Shown here: piece by piece, positions 1-7,693 of the stretch
How the letters are laid out: each line of letters opens with the position of its first letter
Position numbering within the stretch: position 1 is the stretch's first letter
Assembly: GCA_963678135.1 (NCBI GenBank)
Contig: OY782667.1
Span: forward strand, 1,798,001 to 1,862,000
Length of the DNA: 64,000 nucleotides
Direction: 5' to 3'
From: JAHJKV01 sp963678135
GTDB lineage: Bacteria; Desulfobacterota; Desulfovibrionia; Desulfovibrionales; Desulfovibrionaceae
Notes under the pieces: generated by a model
The model's database searches: none
What the model was told of the DNA's origin: nothing
What the model saw: only the letters and a program-made list of their open reading frames with translations
Translations under genes and position numbers: made by a program

Positions 1-845
1 AGCCTTTTGTACCAATTAATTGTGGTGCCATTCCTCGTGAATTGTTGGAATCAGAATTGTTTGGTCATGAAAAAGGTGCTTTTACTCATGCTATACGCGC
101 TCGCGCAGGACGTTTTGAACTAGCAGACGGAGGCACTATTTTTCTTGACGAGATAGGAGAAATGGAGCTTGCTCTGCAAGTCAAAATCTTGCGTGTTTTA
201 CAAGAGCAAGAATTTGAAAAAGTAGGTGGTACCGCGAGTAAAAAAGTGGATGTTCGCGTTGTGGCTGCTACGAATCGCGATTTGGAAGAAGAAGTCCGCT
301 TGGGGCGTTTTAGGGAAGATTTATTTTATAGGCTCAATGTTATCCCCATGCATTTGCCACCACTCCGTGAACGCGGTGAAGACATTATTATTTTAGCAGA
401 GCATTTTTTAAGACGCTTTTGTCAGGATAAGTCCAGAAAAAATATGCGACTTGCACCAAAAGCACGAGACATGCTTATTTCTTACGGTTGGCAAGGGAAT
501 GTGCGTGAACTGGAAAATTTCATGGAACGGCTTTCCATTCTTTGTGATAACGAAGAAGTGACTCCTGATGATTTACCTGAAAAAATTTGCACTGAAGTGG
601 GACATGCACCACTTAAAAAATCTTTTGTCCCTGCTGCTCCCATGGGCTTTGTTTGGCCAAAATTGAGAGATATGCAAGATAATGATTTAGACTTAAAAAC
701 TTTTCTTGAAAAAATTGAGGGCGGACTTTTGCTTGAAGCAGTGGAACAAGCAGCAGGAGTAAAGAATAAAGCTGCTGAAATCCTAGGCATAAAGCGTACT
801 ACGCTCATTGAAAAGCTGAAAAAATGTAAAGATTTTGAGGGCTAG
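1..845 (+). CDS. sigma-54-dependent transcriptional activator (5' end outside window)
   Basis: This is the C-terminal 280 residues of a bacterial enhancer-binding protein; the reading frame is open from base 3 to the left edge, so the N-terminal sensory part and Walker A lie outside. Visible are the AAA+ segment running from NCGAIPRELLESELFGHEKG, Walker B (GGTIFLDEIGEM), the sensor and arginine-finger region (FREDLFYRLNVIP), and a C-terminal Fis-type helix-turn-helix (AAEILGIKRTTLIEKLKK). Family members hydrolyse ATP to open sigma-54 promoter complexes. The loop that contacts sigma-54 reads GAFTHA instead of the usual GAFTGA. It could be a flagellar FlrC/NtrC-type regulator, but the missing N-terminus prevents a firm assignment. 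Confidence 0.93.
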   Translation, partial: PFVPINCGAIPRELLESELFGHEKGAFTHAIRARAGRFELADGGTIFLDEIGEMELALQVKILRVLQEQEFEKVGGTASKKVDVRVVAATNRDLEEEVRLGRFREDLFYRLNVIPMHLPPLRERGEDIIILAEHFLRRFCQDKSRKNMRLAPKARDMLISYGWQGNVRELENFMERLSILCDNEEVTPDDLPEKICTEVGHAPLKKSFVPAAPMGFVWPKLRDMQDNDLDLKTFLEKIEGGLLLEAVEQAAGVKNKAAEILGIKRTTLIEKLKKCKDFEG

Positions 846-905
846 TTTTTTTTTGAAAAAATTGCTCTGTAAAAAATATGAAAAATACAGTGTTGCATAT
901 CTTTT

Positions 906-929
906 GCTTGAGCCAGCACAAGCTTTTTT
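906..929 (+). terminator. weak intrinsic terminator after the sigma-54 activator
   Basis: A 5-bp stem (GCTTG at 906-910, CAAGC at 919-923) is followed directly by six T residues. It sits 60 bases past the activator's stop codon and before the next gene. The stem is short, so this is only a plausible terminator. Confidence 0.4.
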
Positions 930-964
930 GATCCGCTAAATCATTTTAGCACATATATTGCATT

Positions 965-3900
965 ATGATCCGTGTGCAAAAAAATAATTTTTTCATTACT
1001 TGGCAGATTTTTGGAGTCTTGCTAGTAATTTTTCTTTTCCCCTCAAATGGGCTTGCGCTTCAAGTATCCTATCAACACCGCGGAAATCTTGAAGAACTTA
1101 CTCTTGTCTTTGAGGGCCAGAACACAACGCAATACACAATAGAGCGTGTTGGAAAGCGTGAGCTTGCGCTTTATTTTCAAGATGATGCTTTGGCTGAAGT
1201 GATAGAATTTCCCGATAAATTATTGACACAAGCCGAGCCTGTGGCTCGTGGTGTAATTTTTAGGCTCAGTACTGATGCTTTTGGATATATTGCAAGCCCC
1301 CCATCCGAAGACAATCAATGTAAGTTGATTTTTTTTGAAGACAGTTTAGGAACTAGATGGAAACCAAATGAGGCTCGCTTCAATGCAAATGATTCAAATA
1401 TAACGGACTCAAATATAACAGGCTCAAATATAACTGGCTCAGAGGAAACCTTAGAACAACTTGTCCCTGAGGAAAATAAAAGTATTGCTAATCCTTCCTC
1501 TTTGCCTAGGAGCGAAGCTCCTTTTGAAGAGAGCGCGGTAGCTCCGGGAACAATACCGGAAGCCTTGAGCGGAACACAGGATCGAGTGAAAGCCGTACAA
1601 TCTTCAAGCATGAACTCTGTGTCCATTTATTTATATGATACTCCTGAACATGTGATACAATTAATGCCCGAAAAAGGAGTTAAAAGAAATACAGAAACTT
1701 CCTCTGTACGCGTTACCATCCCTCAAGCACAAGAGAATATTATAGAGACTAGCACTGCAAGCCCTCGTGTACTTTCGCAGCGTGCTGAAGACGAGCCCAT
1801 GAATGCAGAAAAGCAAATCTCTGAACAAGAGAACCTTGAGCCTGAATTATCGTCCGTGGATGACGATGAAGCCTTTGAAGGTCAAGCATTTGAGTCTGAT
1901 TTACCGAGTGAAGGTGAAGAAGTTTCAAGGCCTATGGTTTTATTGGAAGAGCCAACAGAGAATAGCGTTACTTTAGAAGGAGATGACGTAAAGTCAGAAG
2001 AGGATACTCTTGCATTGAAAGACGATGATCTTGAATCAGAAGAGAATACTCTTGCATTAGAAGATAATGATCTGGAATTAGAGAAAAATGACCTTGCAGC
2101 AGACGCAATACAAATACAAGACAAGCGTTTTATCACACGGGTGATGCGTTCTATGGGAGACCTTGCGTCTCCACCACAAGGGCAAGAACAGTTTGGAAAA
2201 AGTACGGATGTTTCTTCCGAAGCTGGTGATGAAAATTTTTATTCTGAGGAAGAAGCTGCCTTGCTTAATGATGATTCAGCTGAGGCACAGCCCGTAGCTG
2301 ACGCACAGCTCGTAGATGACGCACAGCCCGCAGATGGAGAAAATCTTGTCGAAGATGATGACTTTTATTCTGAAGAAGAAGCTGCACTCTTAAATGACGC
2401 AACAGATGCAACACAAGAGCAAGCAATAGCTACTGCGCCTGAACAAGATCGAGCAATTGAAGATTTAGATGCAGATACGCAAACAATACCAAACCCTTCC
2501 ATGCCGGAAACTTCTGCGGAAAACGATGCTTTTCCTGAACTTGAAGAACAAGCCGAGGAAACCTTGATTATGGATGAAAATCCTGACCGGTTTGCCGGCA
2601 TGAGCGAAGAAGACATTAAGGGACTTCAAGCCTTGGATTTAATCTTGATTAAAGCCCAGTCGCTTATATCTTCAGGTGACTTAAAAGAGGCCGAAGCTGA
2701 TTTTAAGATGCTTTTGCAAGAACCTCTTTTGACTGATACGATGCGAGTTGAAATTTTGTATGATTTGGGCAGTTTACTTATGACCTTGTATAGGGACTCC
2801 CCTCAAGAACATTTCAGTGAAATCAGCAAGTGTTTTACTGAAGCAATGAACGCGGATTTGAAATCACCTCAAGTGCCGACTGCTTTGATGAGTTTGGGAT
2901 TGATCAATTTATGGGTCAATAATTTGCCAGAAGCCAAGGCATATTTTGATATTTTGGCCTCTGAATATCCGTATAATGAAGCTATTCCTTCTATAGGCTA
3001 TTATTATGGTGAATATTATTATCGTAAGGGCGAATATGAAAAAGCAGCGGATTTTTTACAAGCTTTTATTGAAACCTATCCTGAACAGGAAGAATTAGCC
3101 CGCCAAGCTGCTTTTTTATTAACTGATGCTTTGGTAAAATTACATTTATTTGAACAAGCCTATCAGATTGTAGATTATGTGGATAAACGCTGGCCTCAGA
3201 CTTATTCTGAAGAACCTGATTTTTTGAAATTAGCAGCAGATATAGAATACCAGCTTGATAAATTACATGAGGCTAAAAAGCATTATTGGATCTATTATAA
3301 TGTACAGCCAAAAGATGAAGCATGTGATATGGTTTTGGCCAGAATTGGTGATATTTTTCTTAGGCAGGGCAAAACAAAAGCAGCAAAAGAACTTTACAGC
3401 CGTGCTGCTACAGAATTTCCGGACAAAGAAGGTGGCTTGATTTCCAAAATGCGTTTAGCCGAAGAAGGAATTTATGATAAGCCTACATTTATGGAAATGG
3501 TGACTGTTTTTGATCGTCCTTATTCCTTAAATCCCAAAAAAGTATATACTGAAATTATAGAAAAACATCCGGAGAGCCGTTTGGCTTCTTTGGCTTTATT
3601 AAAACTTGGCATGTGGCATTTTTTTCAAAAGGAATATGCCGAAGCACTTGCTGCAGCCCAGCGTCTGCTTGAAATGTTCCCTGATTCTCCTCTTGTAGAC
3701 CGTGCCCAAGAGGTTGGCAATCGCTCATTTGCTTTGGCTGTCCCCCAATTATTACAAGATGAAAACTATAAACTTATCACAGATTTTTGGGAACGCTATG
3801 ATTTTACAAATCTTGCACAAGGAGATGAAGCAAACTCAACTCGTATTGGGGTGGCAAAAAGTTATGCGGAACAAGACGCTTATAAACAAGCTCTTGAATT

Positions 3901-4594
3901 ATTGACACCTTTTTTAGGGGAAAAACAAGTTGAAAAATATTCTGAAATGGCGCTTGCCATTGCACTTGATGTTTTTATTGAAGAACGAGCTTGGAGTCGC
4001 ATTCAGGAATTTGCCAAGCAAGTAGAAAAAAACTGGAATATTTCTGATAGAACGAGACGACATCTTGTACATGCAGAAGCCATTGCTTTTGAAAGTCTTG
4101 GGCAATCTGCGAAAGCTGTAAGATTGTGGGCACAACTTGGCGCAGACGAGAATGTTGAACCGGAAATCAGAGCCGATGCTATGTTTCATCTCGCTCAGGA
4201 AGCTATGGATCATCAGGATTTACGCAGAGTTTTTGTTTACGCTCAAGAAGCACTCAAAAAATTACTTACTATTCATGGCGATACAAACAGAATTATGGAA
4301 TGTTTGCGTATGTCTATTTATGCAACAGAGCGTTCAGGTCGGTATCAGCAAGCACTGCAATGGGCGCAGGAATATGATAAATATATAGCGCAAGATAATC
4401 CGGAATGGGCAGAAGCACGCTATCGTCTTGCGCGTATCTATCGTAAAGCCGGAGCAGAAAAGGAATGGCAAAATATTTTACAAGGGATTCGGGATAATGC
4501 CCCTGATTCTTTGTATGGTAAACTTGCTGCCACCGCTCTTGAAACAGACACTTTGGAGGAGCAAGTGCAGGAGTATGTTCCTGGTTCCTCCTAG
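965..4594 (+). CDS. very large secreted or envelope TPR protein with acidic repeat region
   Basis: A 1209-residue protein. Residues 10-32 form a hydrophobic signal peptide or anchor (WQIFGVLLVIFLFPSNGLAL). Residues about 33-130 look like a small beta-rich domain. Residues about 140-560 are low-complexity and strongly acidic, with short internal repeats: SNIT(D/G) three times near 142-156, a repeated SEE(D/N)TLAL block near 340-375, and FYSEEEAALLND twice near 425-475. From about 560 to the end it is helical with many tetratricopeptide repeats (for example YYYGEYYYRKGEYEKAADF). TPR arrays mediate protein-protein contacts. No catalytic motif is seen. No clear ribosome binding site precedes the ATG. 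The function is unknown; a periplasmic or outer-surface scaffold is inferred from the signal sequence. Confidence 0.85.
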   Translation: MIRVQKNNFFITWQIFGVLLVIFLFPSNGLALQVSYQHRGNLEELTLVFEGQNTTQYTIERVGKRELALYFQDDALAEVIEFPDKLLTQAEPVARGVIFRLSTDAFGYIASPPSEDNQCKLIFFEDSLGTRWKPNEARFNANDSNITDSNITGSNITGSEETLEQLVPEENKSIANPSSLPRSEAPFEESAVAPGTIPEALSGTQDRVKAVQSSSMNSVSIYLYDTPEHVIQLMPEKGVKRNTETSSVRVTIPQAQENIIETSTASPRVLSQRAEDEPMNAEKQISEQENLEPELSSVDDDEAFEGQAFESDLPSEGEEVSRPMVLLEEPTENSVTLEGDDVKSEEDTLALKDDDLESEENTLALEDNDLELEKNDLAADAIQIQDKRFITRVMRSMGDLASPPQGQEQFGKSTDVSSEAGDENFYSEEEAALLNDDSAEAQPVADAQLVDDAQPADGENLVEDDDFYSEEEAALLNDATDATQEQAIATAPEQDRAIEDLDADTQTIPNPSMPETSAENDAFPELEEQAEETLIMDENPDRFAGMSEEDIKGLQALDLILIKAQSLISSGDLKEAEADFKMLLQEPLLTDTMRVEILYDLGSLLMTLYRDSPQEHFSEISKCFTEAMNADLKSPQVPTALMSLGLINLWVNNLPEAKAYFDILASEYPYNEAIPSIGYYYGEYYYRKGEYEKAADFLQAFIETYPEQEELARQAAFLLTDALVKLHLFEQAYQIVDYVDKRWPQTYSEEPDFLKLAADIEYQLDKLHEAKKHYWIYYNVQPKDEACDMVLARIGDIFLRQGKTKAAKELYSRAATEFPDKEGGLISKMRLAEEGIYDKPTFMEMVTVFDRPYSLNPKKVYTEIIEKHPESRLASLALLKLGMWHFFQKEYAEALAAAQRLLEMFPDSPLVDRAQEVGNRSFALAVPQLLQDENYKLITDFWERYDFTNLAQGDEANSTRIGVAKSYAEQDAYKQALELLTPFLGEKQVEKYSEMALAIALDVFIEERAWSRIQEFAKQVEKNWNISDRTRRHLVHAEAIAFESLGQSAKAVRLWAQLGADENVEPEIRADAMFHLAQEAMDHQDLRRVFVYAQEALKKLLTIHGDTNRIMECLRMSIYATERSGRYQQALQWAQEYDKYIAQDNPEWAEARYRLARIYRKAGAEKEWQNILQGIRDNAPDSLYGKLAATALETDTLEEQVQEYVPGSS

Positions 4595-4715
4595 AAGCTG
4601 TGTGCTTTGAGACAGTCTTGCGATTGATTGTTACTGATTTGTTCTTATTAATTTATTGTTATTGATTTGATAACTTGTTTAAGGCTTTTCTTGTGTAGCA
4701 TACGAGACCTCGCTT

Positions 4716-5555
4716 ATGAAGACAACAACACGACTGCCCTATGTGCACGGGCGTTTTTATCCACAAACATATGAAGGTGTGACGCAAGAATTGCGTCAAC
4801 ACTTTATTCGTGCAAAAGAAAACAATGCGAAGCAAAAGCACAAGCAAAATATTCAGCCTATTTTAAGCATGGTGCCACATGCAGGATGGATGTTTTCCGG
4901 TACTGTTTGCGCGCAAACTCTACTCCGAGCTCATTTAGCTCCCAATATACTTCTTCTTGGCCCAAAGCATACGGCCTTTGGACACAATTTAGCAGTCTGG
5001 CAAAAAGGGAGCTGGCAAATACCGGGCAAAGACATTCCTGTTCATGAACCCTTGGCTCAAAAAATTCTTGCTGCGGACTCTCGCCTTGTCGCAGATTCCA
5101 AGGCACATATTAAAGAGCATTCGCTTGAAGTTATCTTGCCTTTTTTAGCTACCTTGCAAAATACTGTCAGTATAGTTCCCATAGCCCTTTGGGCAAAAGA
5201 ACCACAAATTTTAATTGAAATAGGAACACATATAGGACAAACGCTTGCTGATTTTGATGAGCCGGTCAGTATTATCGTGAGTTCAGACATGAGTCATATG
5301 TTAGCTGATGCCCAAACTCGCAAAATTGATGCCTTAGCCATTGAAGCTGCCTTGCCCCTTGATCCTTTACATTTTTACCAGACTATTACTTCACACAAGA
5401 TTTCTATGTGCGGATATGTACCCATGACTGTTGGCTTGGCCGCAGCTCGTGTTTTGGGTGCTACACGCAGCGAGCTTGTGGCCTATGCTACCAGTGCTGA
5501 TGCAACAGGTGATACAAGTCAAACCGTAGGCTACGCTGGAATTCTTGTCTCATAG
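4716..5555 (+). CDS. amrB: AmmeMemoRadiSam system protein B (Memo family)
   Basis: A 279-residue protein of the Memo family, related to extradiol dioxygenases. The conserved putative metal and active-site residues are visible: His55 in VPHAGW, His85 in GPKHT, the His of SSDMSHM and the Cys of MCGYVPM. Family members usually sit beside an AMMECR1 protein and a radical SAM enzyme; neither is adjacent here, so the partners must be elsewhere or absent. The catalytic role of bacterial Memo proteins is not firmly established. Length is normal for the family. It stands alone, with a repeat-filled gap downstream. Confidence 0.88.
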   Translation: MKTTTRLPYVHGRFYPQTYEGVTQELRQHFIRAKENNAKQKHKQNIQPILSMVPHAGWMFSGTVCAQTLLRAHLAPNILLLGPKHTAFGHNLAVWQKGSWQIPGKDIPVHEPLAQKILAADSRLVADSKAHIKEHSLEVILPFLATLQNTVSIVPIALWAKEPQILIEIGTHIGQTLADFDEPVSIIVSSDMSHMLADAQTRKIDALAIEAALPLDPLHFYQTITSHKISMCGYVPMTVGLAAARVLGATRSELVAYATSADATGDTSQTVGYAGILVS

Positions 5556-5749
5556 ACTTTTGCATATTCAACAATTCCCCCCCTACTCCATATTTCACAA
5601 CTTTTATCCTCCAACACACTCCCCTTCATCATTGAAACGCGAAATCGCAAACGTCTATGCTTTGCATAACGTGAACGTACCCCCCTCTTTGTCATCCTGC
5701 GCAATCACGACAGTCAGTGCTTGCATAACGTGCAAGTACCTCCTCCTCC

Positions 5750-5779
5750 GTCATTCTGCGCGTAAGTCGCAGAATCCAG
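5750..5779 (+). repeat. intergenic palindromic repeat, copy 1
   Basis: A 30-bp unit beginning GTCATTCTGCGCG and ending CGCAGAATCCAG. The arms ATTCTGCG and CGCAGAAT pair as an 8-bp hairpin around a short loop. The same unit recurs at 5865, 10395, 10509 (inverted), 29285, 34639 (inverted) and 56799. Confidence 0.85.
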
Positions 5780-5864
5780 TCTTCTGTTTTTTCTTCGTTA
5801 TTTTTGGCTTCGACAGGCTCAGCCAACGAGTTGTGCTTTTCTATTATTCAAAGCCTCCTCCTCT

Positions 5865-5894
5865 ATCATTCTGCGCGTAAGTCGCAGAATCCAG
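5865..5894 (+). repeat. intergenic palindromic repeat, copy 2
   Basis: Same 30-bp palindrome in the same orientation as copy 1, differing at the first base. It is followed by CAGAACCAGACTGAGAGG and then a purine tract, an arrangement also seen after the copy at 10395. Confidence 0.85.
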
Positions 5895-6185
5895 CAGAAC
5901 CAGACTGAGAGGCCTTGGTGCTGTAGAGGAAGAAGCAAAACAAAAAAAGAAAAAGAAGAAGAACAGAAAAGGGATGAATTGTAGAGATCACAAGCAGGAC
6001 GGGGGCAGAAGAAGAAAAGATTACCATGCTATATAAAATTTTTTCCAGACTTCGCGCAGAATGACAAAAGGTATGACTGAATAACAGAGAGAGAAAACAG
6101 CAGAAAAGTTACTCTGCTCTTGCCTCGTGCATAGTTCTTGCCAGTTGGGCGGATTATACGCTATGCCATTGAGGGAGAATACTTT

Positions 6186-6393
6186 ATAAAATATAAAAAC
6201 AATTTTTTTGCAAAATGTAGAAATAATGTTTTGTAATATCCAGAAGAGATATTTTGTAAAACGCAGAAACAATGCTCTGCCATATGGAGCAAAGATGCTC
6301 TGTAAAACCCAGAAGCAATTCTTGGTAATATATCGAAACGATTCTTTGTGAGATATAAAAACGATTTGTTGTAGTATATAGAAACGATTCTCT
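6186..6393 (+). repeat. 23-bp tandem repeat array with internal dyad, upstream of diguanylate cyclase
   Basis: Eight degenerate units of exactly 23 bp run from 6210 to 6393, preceded by one 24-bp unit at 6186-6209. The approximate consensus starts GTAATATATAGAAACGATTC. Unit positions 10-13 and 18-21 form an inverted repeat, typically AGAA-N4-TTCT. One unit (6279-6301) has AGCA-N4-TGCT and the first has AAAA-N4-TTTT, both changed on both sides. The array ends 8 bases before the Shine-Dalgarno sequence of the next gene, so it lies in its promoter or leader. The units all differ, so the array is old rather than freshly duplicated. Confidence 0.85.
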
Positions 6394-6416
6394 GTCTTTG
6401 AGGAGGCAAGAGTAAG

Positions 6417-7688
6417 GTGCCTTTTTCAGATCTGCGTGTATTATTGATTGAACCAAATCCAAAGCTAAGTAAGCATCTGGAAGACCTTTTGCGCCAGATG
6501 GCGTATTTTGTGTTACCTACGACAAGTGGTCGAGGTGCTTTACAAATTTTGCGTAAAGCACAGCCGGAAATTATCATAATGCCTTCGTTTTTATCAGATA
6601 TTGATGTTTTGGTTTTACTGCCAACTATTCGGCAACTTGACGAACATATCTCTGTTTTAATTACCGTTGATATGAACAATCCCGGAAAATTATTTAGCCT
6701 TTTAGACCAGACTGTTTCCGGATTTATTAGAAAACCCATTGAAGAAAGTATCCTCAAACAACAAATGGAACATGTTGCTCAAATTACTTTGCTACAACGC
6801 GAGATTGATACAACAAAATCGATGTTTGAGCGAAGTTTGGATATTTTTCCAGCGCATGTGGCTCTTGTCAAAGAAGATACCGTCACATTTATCAATCGCA
6901 AATTTTTAGATTTTCTTGGTTTTGAAAGCTATGATCAGATGCGACACAAAAATGTATCACTGGATAGCTATATTTCAGAGCTCAATGGGCAAGCATACCA
7001 TGGGCAAAATGGAGAATGGTTAAAAAGTATTATTAACGATCCATTAGATAGAGAGCCGATGGTGCACATGCGTGATGTACGACATCCCGGACACATGGAT
7101 CGTATTTTCACCCTGAGCTACACTGAATTTCATGAGCCTGGCTTATTTCTTGTGCATTTATCAGATATTAGTGACTTGCAGCAAGAGCGTGTTGAATTAG
7201 AAGGGCAAGCCAATAAAGATGCGCTGACCGGAGCGTATCGTCGTCGTAAATTCTTAGAATATCTCTCTATTCAAGAAATGTACATGGCTACTTCAGGACA
7301 AGCTATTTCTCTTATTATGTTTGATATTGATCATTTTAAGCGAGTTAATGATACCTACGGGCATGATGTTGGGGATTCAGTGCTGAAAACAATGTGTGTT
7401 TTAGCAGAAGCCAATATTCGTACTAATGATAAATTAGGGCGTTGGGGTGGGGAAGAGTTTATGATTTTATTGGTTGGGGCAGATATTAAACAAGCTCAAG
7501 GATTAGCCGAACGTTTGCGAAGCGAAATTGAGCACTTTGCATTTGCCGGGGTTGAAGGAACTTGTACCGCAAGTTTCGGTGTAGGAGAATGGACTGCAGA
7601 GGAAACCCGTTCTGCTTTTCTGAAACGTATTGATAAAGCCCTGTATCAAGCAAAAAAGAAGGGGCGAAATCGAGTGGAACTCGCCTAG
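6417..7688 (+). CDS. diguanylate cyclase with degenerate receiver domain
   Basis: A 423-residue cytoplasmic protein: receiver-like domain (about 5-120), a PAS-like middle (about 130-255) and a C-terminal GGDEF domain (about 262-423). The catalytic motif GGEEF (344-348) is intact, and an RxxD inhibitory site (R335-D338) stands five residues before it, so c-di-GMP synthesis with product inhibition is expected. The receiver lacks the usual acidic pair (IEPN) and has Met near residue 55 where the phosphorylated Asp should be, while the Lys of RKP is kept. It is therefore unlikely to be phosphorylated. The GTG start is chosen because AGGAGG lies at 6401-6406. A 23-bp repeat array precedes it. Confidence 0.9.
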   Translation: MPFSDLRVLLIEPNPKLSKHLEDLLRQMAYFVLPTTSGRGALQILRKAQPEIIIMPSFLSDIDVLVLLPTIRQLDEHISVLITVDMNNPGKLFSLLDQTVSGFIRKPIEESILKQQMEHVAQITLLQREIDTTKSMFERSLDIFPAHVALVKEDTVTFINRKFLDFLGFESYDQMRHKNVSLDSYISELNGQAYHGQNGEWLKSIINDPLDREPMVHMRDVRHPGHMDRIFTLSYTEFHEPGLFLVHLSDISDLQQERVELEGQANKDALTGAYRRRKFLEYLSIQEMYMATSGQAISLIMFDIDHFKRVNDTYGHDVGDSVLKTMCVLAEANIRTNDKLGRWGGEEFMILLVGADIKQAQGLAERLRSEIEHFAFAGVEGTCTASFGVGEWTAEETRSAFLKRIDKALYQAKKKGRNRVELA

Positions 7689-7693
7689 ATACT

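Larger units (their letters stand above)
5556..6185. other. non-coding gap filled with palindromic repeats and a purine tract
   Basis: No credible gene is present; the open frames here are translations of repeats. The stretch holds a module ending in TTGCATAACGTGNANGTACC twice (about 5662 and 5722), two copies of the intergenic palindrome, a unit CTTCGACAGGCTCAGCCAAC near 5811, an almost pure purine tract at about 5928-5976, and a half palindrome near 6047-6062. The order palindrome, short spacer, purine tract recurs in other gaps of the window. Confidence 0.7.

Noticed and set aside
947..962. Sigma-54-like site just before the giant TPR gene (TAGCACA-N4-TTGCA)
   Set aside because: Spacing fits, but the invariant GG is AG and the start site would fall downstream of the chosen ATG.
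5545..5880. 111-codon frame after the Memo gene
   Set aside because: It is composed of translated palindromes and adjacent modules; the same peptides appear in other repeat copies and no protein-like features exist.
6161..6757. 198-codon minus-strand frame over the 23-bp array
   Set aside because: Half of it is the repeat array read through, the other half is antisense to the diguanylate cyclase receiver domain.
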